Shown piece after piece: positions 1-12,758 of a DNA stretch of 64,000 nucleotides. This DNA comes from Zea mays. Its lineage: Eukaryota > Streptophyta > Magnoliopsida > Poales > Poaceae. The number at the start of each line of letters is the position of its first letter. Within the stretch, counting starts at the first letter, position 1. The stretch spans positions 117,833,982 to 117,897,981 of the forward strand of contig NC_050097.1 in NCBI RefSeq assembly GCF_902167145.1, in the 5' to 3' direction. The position numbers were made by a program, and so were the translations under genes. The notes below the pieces were generated by a model. The model saw nothing but the letters and a program-made list of their open reading frames with translations. It made no database searches and was not told the origin of the DNA.

Positions 1-1475
1 CCCCCTTGATCACACTCCTCTTCTTGAGTTGGGGGATGCACCATTGTTGAGGAAGAAGGTTGATCTTGCTCCTTTTGTTCCAGTGGCCTCACATCTCCAA
101 TCGCCATGGTGCGCATTGCAGCGGTTGGAACGTCTTCTTCATCTACATCATCAAGATCAACAACTTGCTCTCTTGGAGAGCCATTAGTCTCATCAAATAC
201 AACGTCGCTAGAGACTTCAACCAAACCCGATGATTTGTTGAAGACCCTATACGCCTTTGTATTTGAGTCATAACCTAACAAAAACCCTTCTACAGCTTTG
301 GGAGCAAACTTGGAATTCCTACCTTTCTTCACTAGAATGTAACATTTGCTCCCAAATACACAAAAGTAAGACACATTGGGTTTGTTACCGGTTAGAAGCT
401 CATATGACGTCTTCTTGAGGAGGCGATGAAGATAGACCCGGTTTATGGCGTGGCAAGCCGTGCTTACGGCTTCCGTCCAAAACCGTTCGAGTGTCTTGAA
501 TTCACCAAGCATCGTCCTCGCCATGTCTAGTAGAGTCCTATTCTTCCTCTCTACCACACCATTTTGCTGTGGTGTGTAGGGAGCAGAGAACTCGTGCTTG
601 ATTCCTTCCTCCTCAAGATACTCCTCCACTTGAAGGTTCTTGAACTCGGACCCATTGTCGCTCCTTATCTTCTTCACTTTGAGCTCAAACTCGTTTTGGG
701 CTCTCCTTAGGAAGCGCTTGAGGGTCCCTTGGGTTTCAGATTTATCCTGTAAAAAGAATACCCAAGTGAAGCGGGAAAAATCATCAACTATAACAAGACC
801 ATACTTACTTCCTCCTATGCTTAGATAGGCGACGGGTCCGAAGAGATCCATATGAAGTAACTCCAGAGGTCTTGATGTTGTCATCACATTTTTGGCATGA
901 TGAGAGCTTCCCACCTGTTTACCTACTTGACAAGCTGCACAAGGTCTATCTTTTTCGAAAGTTACATTAGTTAGACCTATCACGTGTTCTCCCTTTAGAA
1001 GCTTGTGAAGGTTCTTCATCCCCACATGTGCTAAACGGCGATGCCACAGCCAGCCCATGCTAGTCTTAGCAATTAAGCATGCATCTAGACCGGCCTCCTC
1101 TTTTGCAAAATCAACTAAATAAAGTTTGTCGTCTAGTACACCCTTAAAAGCTAATGAACCATCACTTCTTCTAAAGACAGACACATCTACATTTGTGAAT
1201 AAACAGTTATACCCCATATTACAAAGTTGACTCACAGACAACAAGTTATATCCAAGCGACTCAACTAAGAACACATTAGAAATAGAGTGCTCGGATGAAA
1301 TAGCAATTTTTCCTAACCCTTTCACCTTGCCTTGGTTCCCATCACCGAATATGATTGAATCTTGGGGATCCTTGTTCTTGACGTAGGAAGAGAACATCCT
1401 CTTCTCCCCCGTCATGTGGTTTGTGCATCCACTGTCGATAATCCAGCTTGAGCCCCCGGATGCATAAACCTGCAA
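1..1475 (-). CDS. pol: Copia pol, N-terminal part (protease remnant, GAG-pre-integrase, integrase core)
   Basis: I translated this minus-strand frame from the TTG at 1475 to the window edge and met no stop. In order it has the protease active-site segment WIIDSGC, the GAG-pre-integrase region ([16 protein letters not shown]) with the CAACQ-like zinc segment seen here as CAACQVG, and the integrase core with its catalytic D (HMDLFGP), D (RSDNGSEF) and E ([10 protein letters not shown]). Reverse transcriptase and RNase H would follow outside the window. The frame opens 7 nt after the gag stop and has no ATG, exactly as in the intact copy. One visible change from the intact copy is Cys for Arg in the segment YF(R/C)VFGSK. 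The gene may still encode protein, but its gag partner is broken. Confidence 0.88.
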   Translation of the reverse strand, partial: MQVYASGGSSWIIDSGCTNHMTGEKRMFSSYVKNKDPQDSIIFGDGNQGKVKGLGKIAISSEHSISNVFLVESLGYNLLSVSQLCNMGYNCLFTNVDVSVFRRSDGSLAFKGVLDDKLYLVDFAKEEAGLDACLIAKTSMGWLWHRRLAHVGMKNLHKLLKGEHVIGLTNVTFEKDRPCAACQVGKQVGSSHHAKNVMTTSRPLELLHMDLFGPVAYLSIGGSKYGLVIVDDFSRFTWVFFLQDKSETQGTLKRFLRRAQNEFELKVKKIRSDNGSEFKNLQVEEYLEEEGIKHEFSAPYTPQQNGVVERKNRTLLDMARTMLGEFKTLERFWTEAVSTACHAINRVYLHRLLKKTSYELLTGNKPNVSYFCVFGSKCYILVKKGRNSKFAPKAVEGFLLGYDSNTKAYRVFNKSSGLVEVSSDVVFDETNGSPREQVVDLDDVDEEDVPTAAMRTMAIGDVRPLEQKEQDQPSSSTMVHPPTQEEECDQG

Positions 1476-1482
1476 GGCAAAT

Positions 1483-3864
1483 TTAGGCTTGGGTCTTAGG
1501 TACCCAACTCTTGTTGGGTCCTACAAGGTTAGTACAAATAGCCTTAGGGACCCAAATGCAAGTTTTATCTCCCTTGCATTTTGCCCCTAATTTTCTAGCA
1601 ACCACCTTCTTATCCTTTCTACAAATAGCAAAGGAAGCAATTAAAGCATGATAAATTGTAGAAGGTTCATTACTTGTTTTCCTAGGAGTATGAACAATAT
1701 TTCTTCTAGGCACATGATGAACAACATTTTTCCTAGCCACATTTCTATCATGCATAATAGAAGAACTAGAAGCAATCATGGCATGGGAATCAAAATCATC
1801 ATAACTTCTATAAACATTCCTAGAATGTCTCCTATCATGATACATGAAAGCATGGTTCTTTTGAGCACTACTAGCCATAGGGGCCTTCCCTTTCTCGTTG
1901 GCGGAGATGGAAGCCTTATGGCTTGTTAAGTTCTTGACTTCCCTCTTGAAGCCAAGACCATCCTTAATTGATGGGTGTCTACCAATCGTGTAGGCATCCC
2001 TTGCAAATTTTAGTTTATCAAATTCACTCTTGCTAGTCTTAAGTTGGGCATTAAGACTAGCCACTTCATCATTCAATTTAGAAATTGAAACTAGGTGTTC
2101 ACTACAAGCATCAACATTAAAATCTTTACACCTAGTGCAAACTACAACATGTTCTACACAAGATGTTGATTTATTAGCTGTTTCTAACTTAGCACTCAAA
2201 TCATCATTTATGCTCTTTAAGCTAGAAATAGAGTTATGACATGTAGACAATTCACAAGAAAGCATTTCATTCCTTTTAATTTCTAACGCAAGGGATTTTT
2301 GTGCCTCTACAAACTTATCATGTTCTTCATACAAAAGATCCTCTTGCTTTTCTAATAACCTATTTTTATCATTCAAGGCATCAATTAATTCATTAATCTT
2401 ATCTACCTTAGTTCTATCTAGGCCCTTGAATAAACATGAATAGTCTATTTCATCATCGCTAGATTCTTCATCACTTGAGGAAGCGTAAGTACTAGTATCG
2501 CGAGTGCTTACCTTCTTTTCCCTTGCCATGAGGCAGGTGTGATGCTCGTTGGGGAAGAGGGCCGACTTGTTGAAGGCGGTGGCGGCAAGTCCTTCGTTGT
2601 CGGAGTCGGACGACGAACAATCCGAGTCCCACTCCTTTCCAAGGTGTGCCTCGCCCTTAGCCTTCTTGTAAGCTTTCTTCTTTTCCCTCTTGTTCCCTTG
2701 TTCCTGGTCACTATCATTATCGGGACAGTTAGCGATAAAATGACCAATCTTACCACATTTGAAGCATGAGCGCTTCCCCTTCGTCTTGGTCTTGTTTGGA
2801 TGCTCCTTGCGACCCCTTAGCGCCGTCTTGAAATGCTTAATGATGAGTGCCATCTCTTCATCATTAAGCCCGGCTGCCTCAACTTGTGCCACCTTGCTAG
2901 GTAGCGCCTCCTTGCTCCTTGTTGCTTTGAGAGCAATGGTTTGAGGCTCTTGGATTGGGCCATTCAACGCATCGTCAACGTATCTAGCCTCCTTGATCAT
3001 CATCCGCCCGCTTACAAACTTTTCAAGTATCTCCTCGGGCGTCATCTTGGTGTACCTAGGATTCTCACGAATATTGTTCACAAGATGTGGATCAAGGACA
3101 GTAAAAGACCTTAGCATTAGGCGGACGACGTCGTGGTCTGTCCATCGCGTGCTTCCCTAGCTCCTTATTTTGTTGACGAGGGTCTTGAGCCGGTTGTACG
3201 TTTGGGTTGGCTCCTCGCCCCTGATCATTGCGAATCTACCAAGTTCACCCTCCACCAACTCCATCTTGGTTAGCATGGTGACGTCGTTCCCCTCATGTGA
3301 GATCTTGAGGGTGTCCCAAATTTGCTTGGTGTTATCCAAGCCGCTCACCTTATGGTATTCATCCCTGCACAACGATGCTAGAAGAACAGTAGTAGCTTGT
3401 GCATTTTTGTGAATTTACTCATTGATAAACATGGGACTATCACTACTATCAAATTGCATTCCACTCTCTACTATCTCCCATATGCTTGGATGGAGAGAGA
3501 ACAAGTGACTACGCATTTTGTGACTCCAAAATCCGTAGTCCTCTCCATCAAAGTGTGGAGGTTTACCAAGTGGAATAGAGAGTAAATGAGCATTTGTATT
3601 TTGCGGAATACGAGAATAATCAAAAGAAAAGTTTGAATTGACTGTTTTCTTTTTCTTGTAGTTGTCGTCGTCCTTTTGGGAAGAAGAGGACTCGTCGCTG
3701 TCGTCTTAGTAGACGATCTCCTTGATGCGCCTTGTCTTCTTCTTCCTCCCGTCTTTTCTTTTGTGACCCGAGCCTGAGTCAGTAGGCTTGTCATCCTTTG
3801 GATCATTGACGAAGGACTCCTTCTCCTTATCATTGACCACCATCCCCTTGCCCTTAGGATCCAT
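1483..3864 (-). pseudogene. gag: Copia gag with three premature stops
   Basis: The frame starts MDPKGKG at 3864 and ends SWVPKTQA at 1483, about 790 codons, matching the 794-residue gag of the intact copy. It contains the SIRE-type gag domain ([18 protein letters not shown]), a CCHC zinc knuckle ([14 protein letters not shown]), an acidic Ser/Asp-rich stretch and a long coiled-coil-like C-terminal half. Three stops break it in frame, at 3706-3708, 3415-3417 and 3157-3159. In the intact sibling these codons are Tyr, Gln and Tyr. The longest surviving open piece is 3117-1483. No frameshift was needed to align the frame, so decay is by point mutation only. Confidence 0.9.
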
Positions 3865-3900
3865 CTCTTCGGGCGATTAGTATCTTTCTTGAAGAGAACC

Positions 3901-3912
3901 GCTCTGATACCA
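3901..3912 (-). other. Primer-binding site (initiator tRNA-Met type)
   Basis: On the minus strand TGGTATCAGAGC lies two bases after the LTR end. It complements the 3' end of plant initiator tRNA-Met, the usual primer of Copia SIRE elements. Confidence 0.85.
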
Positions 3913-3914
3913 AT

Positions 3915-5137
3915 TGAGAGCACCTAGAGGGGGGTGAATAGGTGATCCTGTAAAACTTAAAACTTAACACCACAAACTTGATTAAGAGTTAGAATAATGA
4001 AATCAAGTGAGTAGAGAGGAGAGCTCTTGTGGAGCACAATAGACACAATAAGGACAAGCACAAGAGACACGAGGATTTATCCCGTGGTTCGGCCAAGTAC
4101 AAAACTTGCTTACTCCACGTTGTGGCGTCCCAACGGATGAGGGTTGCACTCAACTCCTCTCAAGTGATCCAATGATCAACTTGAATACCACGGTGTTCTT
4201 CTTTACTTTGCTTTTTCCCGTTTGCGAGGAATCTCCACAACTTGGAGTCTCTCGCCCTTACAATAATAATCACAATGAAGCACAAGAGTAAGGGAGGGAA
4301 GCAACACACTCAAATCCACAGCAAATACGCACACACAAGAGTAAGACTTGAGCTCGAGACAATATCTCGAGGTTCTCACTAGAACAGAGCTCAAATCACT
4401 AAGAATGTCGAACAAGTGCGCAAGAATGAAGTGTGAGTGATCAACAATGTTCAAGGAATGCTTAGTGTTCTTCTCCATGCGCCTAGGGGTCCCTTTAATA
4501 GCCCCAAGGCAGCTAGGAGCCGTTGAGAGCATTCCAGGAAGGCAATTCTTGCCTTTTGTCGCCTAGCGCACCGGACAGTCCGGTGCACCACCGGACACTG
4601 TCCGGTGCAGATCTCTTTCCTTATTTGGCGAAGCCGACCGTTGCAGATTTCTAGCCGTTGGCGCACCGGACACTGTCCGGTGCACACACAGTCTGGTGCA
4701 CCCTTCTGACCGTTGGCTCTGCCACGCGTCGCGCGCGGATTCCGCGGCCGACCGTTGGCCCGGCCGACTGTTGGCTCACCGGACAGTCCGGTGCACCACC
4801 GGACAGTCCGGTGATTTATAGCCGTATGCCGTTAATTGCTTCCCGAGAGCAGCCAGTTGACAGTCGCCGGTCTGGCGCACCGGACACTGTCCGGTGCACC
4901 CAGACTGCGTAGAGTCTTGGCTGCCAGCCAAGTCTTTTCCAATTTGGTCTTTTCCTGTTTCTAGCACTTAGACACAATACATTAGTCTTCAAAACAATGT
5001 ACTAAGTCTTAGAAACATACCTTTACTCTTGATTTGCACTTTTTGAGTCCTTGGCACAATTTAACACTTAGGCACTTGTGTTGGGCACTTAATCACCAAA
5101 ATACTTAGAAATGGTCCAAGGGCACATTTCCCTTTCA
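3915..5137 (-). repeat. 5' LTR of the left Copia element
   Basis: The 1223-bp LTR begins TGAAAGGGAAATGTGCCC at 5137 and ends GGTGCTCTCA at 3915 on the minus strand. It matches the 1257/1277-bp LTRs of the intact Copia copy. The GGAC-N-GTCC palindromes cluster at about 4565-4900. The TATAAAAGG promoter box of the intact copy reads TATTAAAGG here (4492-4500), a likely weakened promoter. Confidence 0.92.
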
Positions 5138-5993
5138 GAAGTGTTCACATGAAATCATTAAACTTTTGTGGAGGTCGGCTAGGATTCTACACATAGTATG
5201 TGACAACTTTCATGAAACATTTTCAAATTTTGACCACATGATGTACATATGATAGCATGACAGGTCAATAAGTTTCATTATTTTCTGGCTTTGTTTGTGT
5301 TTTATACAATTTAAAAACAACTGGATTGCAAGTTCACGGTCATGTTTCGTGAGCATGGTGATCGAAAATTCCGGTCTACTCTTGAAATAGGTCGTAACTT
5401 GTGCTCAATAACATGAATATCATTTTTGCATTCACCGTTTTTCATTTTTCGAGAGACTTACAGTTCAAATCTGAATTATCCGAAGAAATTCAATTGAACA
5501 AGCTAAAACTATTTGTTATTGCAAACACTTTGATAATTGTGCCAAAATTGAACATGTAGGTCTACATACCGTACAAACACACCACAAAAAGTTTGGAGAA
5601 AAAGAAAAAACAAATATACTTTGCTGAGTGTCAAGGAAAGGCACTCGGTAAAATATAGGTTTGTCGAGTGTTTGCTAGATGACACTCGGTAAAGAAGATA
5701 TTTTGTTGAGTGTCAACGCCTGACACTCGACGAAGTTAACGACCGTCAACTATGGACGGCTGCTGATGGTTCTTTGCTGAGGGTCATGTTTCGCCGAGGG
5801 TTTGACACTCGACAAAGCCTTCTTTGCTGAGTGTCTTTCTACACCGAGTGTTTCGCCCTCGGTAAACAATGTCTATATCGAGAGTCATATTTCACCAAGA
5901 GTGGCACTCAATAAAGCAAACTTTGGCGAGTGCCTGATAAATTGCACTCGGCAAAGCGCTGAGCACTCGACAAAGAGCTAGATTCTGATAGTG
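5138..5993. mobile_element. Right end of a CACTA (En/Spm-type) DNA transposon
   Basis: The segment ends GATTCTGATAGTG at 5993, the reverse complement of a CACTA terminus. From about 5630 to 5980 it carries many degenerate copies, in both orientations, of a motif near TTTGCCGAGTGTC / GACACTCGGCAAA, the subterminal repeat style of grass CACTA elements. The 5138-5600 part is AT-rich and has no transposase ORF. The left part of the transposon lies beyond the Copia insertion. The candidate 3-bp TSD after the end is ATT (5994-5996), which cannot be tested here. Confidence 0.78.
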
Positions 5994-6200
5994 ATTATAT
6001 GTGACCAGGATGCAACGATTCTAAAGAAATTAGCAGCCTATTCACTTGGCTTTAATAATTCGTATCAGTTTCTATTGTTTCTACAATGTTTTTGTCTCTA
6101 TGATTTGTAGCTGTAGCAGTCCAAACAGTCGACTTTAATCCAATGTGAACAGTCCCTAGGCTATCTATTATCGTGGTGGAGCTCTCACTTGTTCCGATTC
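5994..6200. other. Unassigned spacer between CACTA end and Tat LTR
   Basis: About 207 bp of AT-rich sequence has no ORF, no repeat and no terminal motif that I recognise. It is either the host into which both the CACTA and the minus-strand Tat element inserted, or the remnant of an older element. The last five bases, GATTC (6196-6200), are the candidate TSD of the Tat element. Confidence 0.4.
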
Positions 6201-7460
6201 TATTAGCGTCGATCTGGGTGTCAAACACTGGAACGAACCACCTTGCGGTGCTCTCTGTGGAGGCGCAGATGGTCCGCGACACAGGGACAGACTGTCGGGG
6301 ACAGATATCCCCCGGTTCCACTAGAAGGCGAAAACTCTGCTTGGGGCCACATGCTAGTTGCCCCACAAGGACGCCGCGCCGTGGGCCAGGTAAAGATAAT
6401 GGTGGAAATGGGTCGACCCAGAAAGGCGATGGGCTCACGTCCGAATTATTCGTGGCTTGGGCGTGATCCTGTTGAAGTTGTTCGCTTTTCCCGTGCCCCG
6501 ACATCCTTGAACGCCGGAGATAGCTCAGAACGATTGTGCCGGGTTTCCTCGAAATAAGCGAAGTCTATTCACTATTAGCTAGGAGATAAGCTGGAAGAGT
6601 GTGATCAGCATGTATGCGGGAAGTACCCTACGGTCGTGTATATAAGTCCAATGGGGATCCCCATCATTTTCATCTCATTAGCACCTCACCTTTCAGAAGA
6701 CACCACTTGTAAACACCTCCTTCATACAAAGTCATTACAGGAAGTAGGGTATTACGCTCCTCAAGCGGCCCGAACCTGCTGAATCGCCCGACTCTCTCTT
6801 TCTCGTGCCCCCGGCATGAACCATCGAGTTACAATCTACGACATCGTCCTACCCAAAAGCACCACGAGGGTACCCCTGGGTGTGCGGTCGAACACTAAAC
6901 ACCGACACGGATGGTGCGCGACATGGCGCAGGAGCGGCTCCTCCTCTGCGTACGTCCGGACAGTCTGCGCATGTGGCTCCGACGGTCCGCGATGGCGCAT
7001 AGAGTTGTCTTCTTCACAGCAGACCTAGACCTCGCCTCCCAGGAGGGACCCCATTGGGGAGGAGAGATCCTAGGGGTGTCTTGGCGTCGGCAGGCCACCC
7101 AAGATGCCTGTAGTCGATGTAGAGCCGAAGAGAGATAAAGGTTCGAGGTAGAGGGAGGCTAAACTAGGGCTAAACTAGAGTTACTCCTAATGCAAAGGTA
7201 AAAATGATAAGTAGAGTTGATTGGATCGATTGTGTGTGGGGGTCAATCGGTCGTAGCCCTTCATCTATATAAAAGGGGAGGGGGGGTCTGGACCCGTTAC
7301 AAGTTGGTTCTCTAGTTAATCTCGCAGGTTTAGCTAACAAATCCTGCAAAAAATTCGGAACCCTAAATGATTCTGCACACACGCGAACAGTCTGCGTCGA
7401 TACGGCAGACCGTCCGGCCTCAAGGTCGGACTGTCCGCTAGGCACTTTTAGTGCTCAACA
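6201..7460 (-). repeat. 3' LTR of the pol-less Tat element (split by a solo LTR)
   Basis: On the minus strand the LTR starts TGTTGAGCACTAAAAG at 7460. It ends near 6201, where TATTAGCGTC on the plus strand aligns with TGTTGGTGCC of the partner LTR at 41948. The shared stretches are obvious: GGTGCTCTCTGTGGAGG, GCGCAGGAGCGGCTCCTCCTC and the GGAGAGATCCTAGGGGTGTCTT block. Without the inserted solo LTR it is about 640 bp. It contains GGAC-N-GTCC-type motifs and a TATATA box near 7266-7274. Confidence 0.82.
6293..6907 (+). mobile_element. Solo LTR (TGTCGG...CCGACA type)
   Basis: A 615-bp block starting TGTCGGGGAC and ending AACACCGACA interrupts the Tat 3' LTR. Removing it restores alignment with the partner LTR at about 42030-42060. 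It has a TATATAAG box at 6639-6646 and no internal region, primer site or polypurine tract. The flanking 5-mers CAGAC and CGGAT differ at two positions, both transitions, so this is probably an old TSD. The TGTCGGGGAC start resembles Tat-clade cinful/zeon LTRs from memory. Small ORFs here are noncoding by context. Confidence 0.72.
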
Positions 7461-7478
7461 TATGCCCCTTCCTTTTGG
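7461..7478 (-). other. Polypurine tract of the pol-less Tat element
   Basis: On the minus strand a purine-rich stretch (CCAAAAGGAAGGGGCATA) directly precedes the LTR start TGTTGAG. The plus-strand Tat element has the matching CCAAAAGGCAGGGGGGCATA at its 3' LTR. Confidence 0.75.
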
Positions 7479-8029
7479 TGGAGGTTGACGAACCAAAAGC
7501 ATATGCACCACGAGCACCCTTCGGGAAACAATAGATCTCACAAGTCATTTTGTTCCCGAAGTGAGAATTAAGCCTGATGCAAGTAATCGGCTTTTCAAAC
7601 CAATAAGGTGATCATTCAATAGCTCTAATGCATAAAGGCTGTTTCAGATTGCATCTTTCTCGGCCATGACCATCTGGTCAATGGATCAAAAGGCATAGAA
7701 TGGAGGTGCCTCTAGCCTGAATAGACAAAGGGATTATGCATGTACCATGGGTTCATCGTCGTACCATTCCATATTTGAACAAGACAATATATCGGCGATG
7801 AGTAGGCGGGTGGAAAGTATCATGGCATCACAGGATGAATAGGTGATGCTTGTTGTGTCACCTTTTGGGTTGTCTTATTCGGCCATTTTGTTTTAGTGGG
7901 CAACCGGGGTTTTTAATTGGTCGATCTCATACAATGGTCTTCTTGCTAGCGTATTTGGAGAGAAATTGGTCGAAAGTAGGGCTAGCTTTGACCAGCTGAC
8001 CATGTGTGTTATATGTGCTTTGCTCCTAC
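7479..8029 (-). other. Noncoding 3' internal region of the pol-less Tat element
   Basis: About 550 bp between the end of gag and the polypurine tract. I see no conserved pol motif on either strand and no ORF above background. This is where about 5 kb of protease, reverse transcriptase, RNase H and integrase sits in the related plus-strand element. Confidence 0.6.
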
Positions 8030-9911
<1,882 letters not shown>

Positions 9912-9916
9912 CGATC

Positions 9917-10753
9917 TGTAACACGCTAATATCCTATTTTTGGTATTTGGGGAAAATCCTTCTCTAAGATTTTAAATAGATAGACTCTCTTAAAAAATAG
10001 GTATTAAGATATCCCTTTTGAATAATAAATTTTGAGATATTATTGAATAAGAAACTTAAGTTAAAATACCTTTTAATAAAGATTATACATTGGGGAGTAT
10101 CTTCTTAAAATAAATAGGTAACAAATGATTGATTAATTGAATTATATTTTAATTAGGTTATACATTCAAAGAGTAATTTTATTTATTTAAAAGAATGTTT
10201 ATGTGTGTGCATCACTAATTTGAAGCATCTACTTAAATAAAAAAAATCTAAAATAGATATGATTTGAGTCTCATGCTGGTATTCTTTTGATTGTGCATTA
10301 TAATTGAGTTTATAATTTAAACTTTATTTGAATTCAGTTTGAAACTGGAAAAATATATAGAAAAGAAAATAGGAATTCAAACAAAAGAAAAAAGAAGGGC
10401 ACTACCTCGTGGGCCAATTCTACCTTCTGTCTCACTTACCTGCGTGCTCACCCAGGTTCCCCCGCATGCGTCGGCCCACCAGCCATTTGGCGCCGACGTG
10501 TGGACCCACCGGACAGTCTCTCGGCCACAAGATACCACCCGCCTGTGCGAACTTGCACCAGTCGCTGCTCCGTGGGACCCGCCAGTTAGATCGCTTGCCC
10601 TCACGCTCGATTGCACCAGCCGCCGATGCATGGGCCACCCCTGTTGGATCTATCCCCTACCCAGGATCCACGCGGACCGTTCCAAGAAGACTAGATCGGC
10701 CATGGCCATGGATTCGGGATTTTTTGTTGGGGTTCAGATTATTTCCATTCCTA
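9917..10753 (+). mobile_element. Tekay-type solo LTR, left piece (of 9917-41382)
   Basis: The LTR starts TGTAACACGC at 9917 and is interrupted by the Harbinger element at 10754. The flanking 5-mer before it is CGATC (9912-9916); after the LTR end at 41382 it is CGACC, one transition away, so a decayed TSD is likely. The sequence is AT-rich at first, then GC-rich from about 10390. ORFs of 70-150 codons at 10339-10852 overlap on both strands and have no recognisable domain; I treat them as noncoding LTR sequence. Confidence 0.75.
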
Positions 10754-11270
10754 GGATGCGTTTGGTTCAAGGTCAAAGTGGATAAGTTAGGGTCATCCCT
10801 GATTTGGGGGGTAGAGTCATCCCTAATAGTCACCACTTTTTTTGTTTGGTAGAAGGGATGAACTTGGATGGAACCAACCTAGTTTTTGTTTGGATGGTGG
10901 TTGTCACTGGTTGATGGAACCAACCCAGTTTCAGCTTCTGTTTGTTCTATAAACAGTGGTCAGTTGAACGCACTATTACAATATAGTAATACAAAAAATT
11001 GAGCATACACCGTTATAAAAAACATTTCAAAACAATATTTCAAACAGTACTTCAAAACAAACAAACTGAGCATACACCATTACAATGAATCTCAAACCCA
11101 GTATTTCAAAACAAACAAACCGAGCATCTGTGTTGGTCATAACAAACCCAGTATTTCATAAGAAACCCGGTATTTCGACATAGCAAAGCCATTATTACAT
11201 AACAAAAGAACAACATAGTTCTAATTTCCACTTAACCTCCAGCATAGTCCTAATTCCCGGTCCTCATAAT
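10754..11270. other. Harbinger left subterminal region
   Basis: The left terminal repeat is followed by short internal repeats around CATCCCTGATTT/CATCCCTAATAG and GGATGGAACCAACC/TGATGGAACCAACC, typical of subterminal transposase-binding regions. From 10970 to 11230 the sequence is AT-rich with repeated ATTTCAAAACAA(A)CAAAC-like units. No gene is visible. Confidence 0.6.
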
Positions 11271-12554
11271 CTAAGGAAAGTTCTCACTAACGAAGCGAGC
11301 AAGCAAACTTATCTGATATGTCAATGGGAGAGTAGGGAACTGCCTTGCCAATCCAGGATTTTTCACTAGATATGCAAAGTAAAAGGCCTTGTGTGTGTCA
11401 TCAAAACCTGGAATACTTTGCAATGTTTGAAGCAAGTCAGGTGGTAGGTCATCTGAACCAGCTTTCTCAATAGCCATTGCAAGCCTTTCAGCACCATCTT
11501 TGAATGCTCCAATCAGCCCTGCCTCTTCATTACTAGTAACCTTTGCCTTCTTCCTAGGTCTAGGAACTGAGGATGAAGCCCCAATATCATCTATAGGACT
11601 AGGAACAGCATTACCATCTCCCTCATCAATCTCTGTTTCAGCCATACTGTTTCTATCTTCAGTACCTAGAGCTTCACTTGATCCTTTTGCATACTTTCCT
11701 GTAGCCATATTGTTTCCAAAGACAATGAACATTTCCTTATAGTTCTCCAAAGGCTTGTTTAAAAACTCAGCATCAGATTTGTGATCCTGCATGTAAAAGT
11801 AACAGCTTGGTAAGGGCAAAACGACCAGCACTATCAGTTGCATATGCTGAAAACCCTGTGTCCTGGACAGAACGTAACAAGATAATAGAAATGAGTTAAT
11901 TGAGGCAATTTTGGATTTCACACTACAAATTAATTTACATCTGAAACCCACTAAATGTTTGTATCATGCATTCCAAGAATAAATGAAGCACAACCTGCAG
12001 GTTGTTATTACCAGAAAGATCTGACGGATTCATAAAAAAGAACGAAAAAATAATGGTAACAGTACAAATAATGGTACATGTAAAAGTAATATGCTGAAAT
12101 ATAGTAACAATACATGTAAAAGTAATATGCTGAAATATATTAACAGTACATGTAAAAGTAATATGCTGAAATATAGTAACAATACATGTAAAAATAATGA
12201 TACCTGCACATAGTTTGCATAATGTTCATGATCAAGAGTGATCATGTAGTTATCTTCGTTCCAAGAAGCAGCACTTAACTTCCTAAGTCTGTTTATCTTC
12301 GCATATCTTCTCTTCCATGTCCTCAAATGGTTCTTCACTTGTTCTCCAGTGAGCTTCATCTTGAAATAGTCATTTAGAGCCTTAGCACACATGTTAAGGT
12401 GAACTTTCTTGAAGCCTGTTGATGTCCTGATCCCTTCAGCCACAAGGCTTGCTAGGTTACTGAGCATGTAAGCGGACATTGCAGAAGTCCACACAACATG
12501 GCCACTACCATCAGCTTGTTCCACAAAGTGCTCACCAGCTCCTTCACTCTCCAT
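11271..12554 (-). CDS. Harbinger Myb/SANT-like DNA-binding protein (ORF1), two exons
   Basis: The start MESEGAG is at 12554. Exon 1 is 12554-12204 (ends TATGTGCAG before GTATCA) and exon 2 is 11786-11271 (after an ATGCAG acceptor). The exons are 351 and 516 nt, joining in phase to 288 residues. Residues about 20-95 form a Myb/SANT-like helical domain of the Myb_DNA-bind_3 style (VVWTSAMSAYML...VKNHLRTWKRRYAKI). A basic PRPRKKAK segment in exon 2 could be a nuclear signal. In PIF/Harbinger and Pong elements such a protein works with the transposase in binding DNA and nuclear entry. A possible 5'-UTR splice acceptor (TTGCAG) lies just upstream. The splice sites are my inference. Confidence 0.8.
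12074..12200. repeat. 36-bp tandem repeat inside the Myb-gene intron
   Basis: Three near-identical units beginning TACATGTAAAAGTAATATGC and ending TAACAA/TAACAG are followed by a partial fourth. The array abuts the 5' splice site of the predicted intron at 12203-11787. If the intron were retained, translation would give the repeated LLHVLLLYFSI peptide. Confidence 0.85.
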
Positions 12555-12758
12555 TTTCTGCAATATGGTTATGTCCAGACATATACATCCCATGAAGAAT
12601 TTTGACATAAATGATTGATGTCCATGAATACATTAAATAAGTCCATACATTAATGTGCACATAGCAAGAAGTAATCTCACACAATATATGAATACATTAA
12701 TTAAGTCCATATATTAATGTCCATAAATAAAAATTACAGCAAGAAAAACAATAACAAA

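Larger units (their letters stand above)
1..5137 (-). mobile_element. Copia (SIRE/Ji-Opie type) retrotransposon, cut by window edge
   Basis: This is the 5' portion of a minus-strand Copia element. Reading on the minus strand it has a 5' LTR, a primer-binding site, gag, and a pol that runs off position 1. It is homologous along its whole length to the complete copy at 52519-61494, with the same LTR ends (TGAAAGGG...GCTCTCA) and the same gag/pol layout. It is clearly older: gag carries three in-frame stops and the TATA-like box has diverged. It is inserted in a CACTA element whose right end continues from 5138. The TSD cannot be tested because the other end lies outside the window. The Ji/Opie label is from memory. 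Confidence 0.93.
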
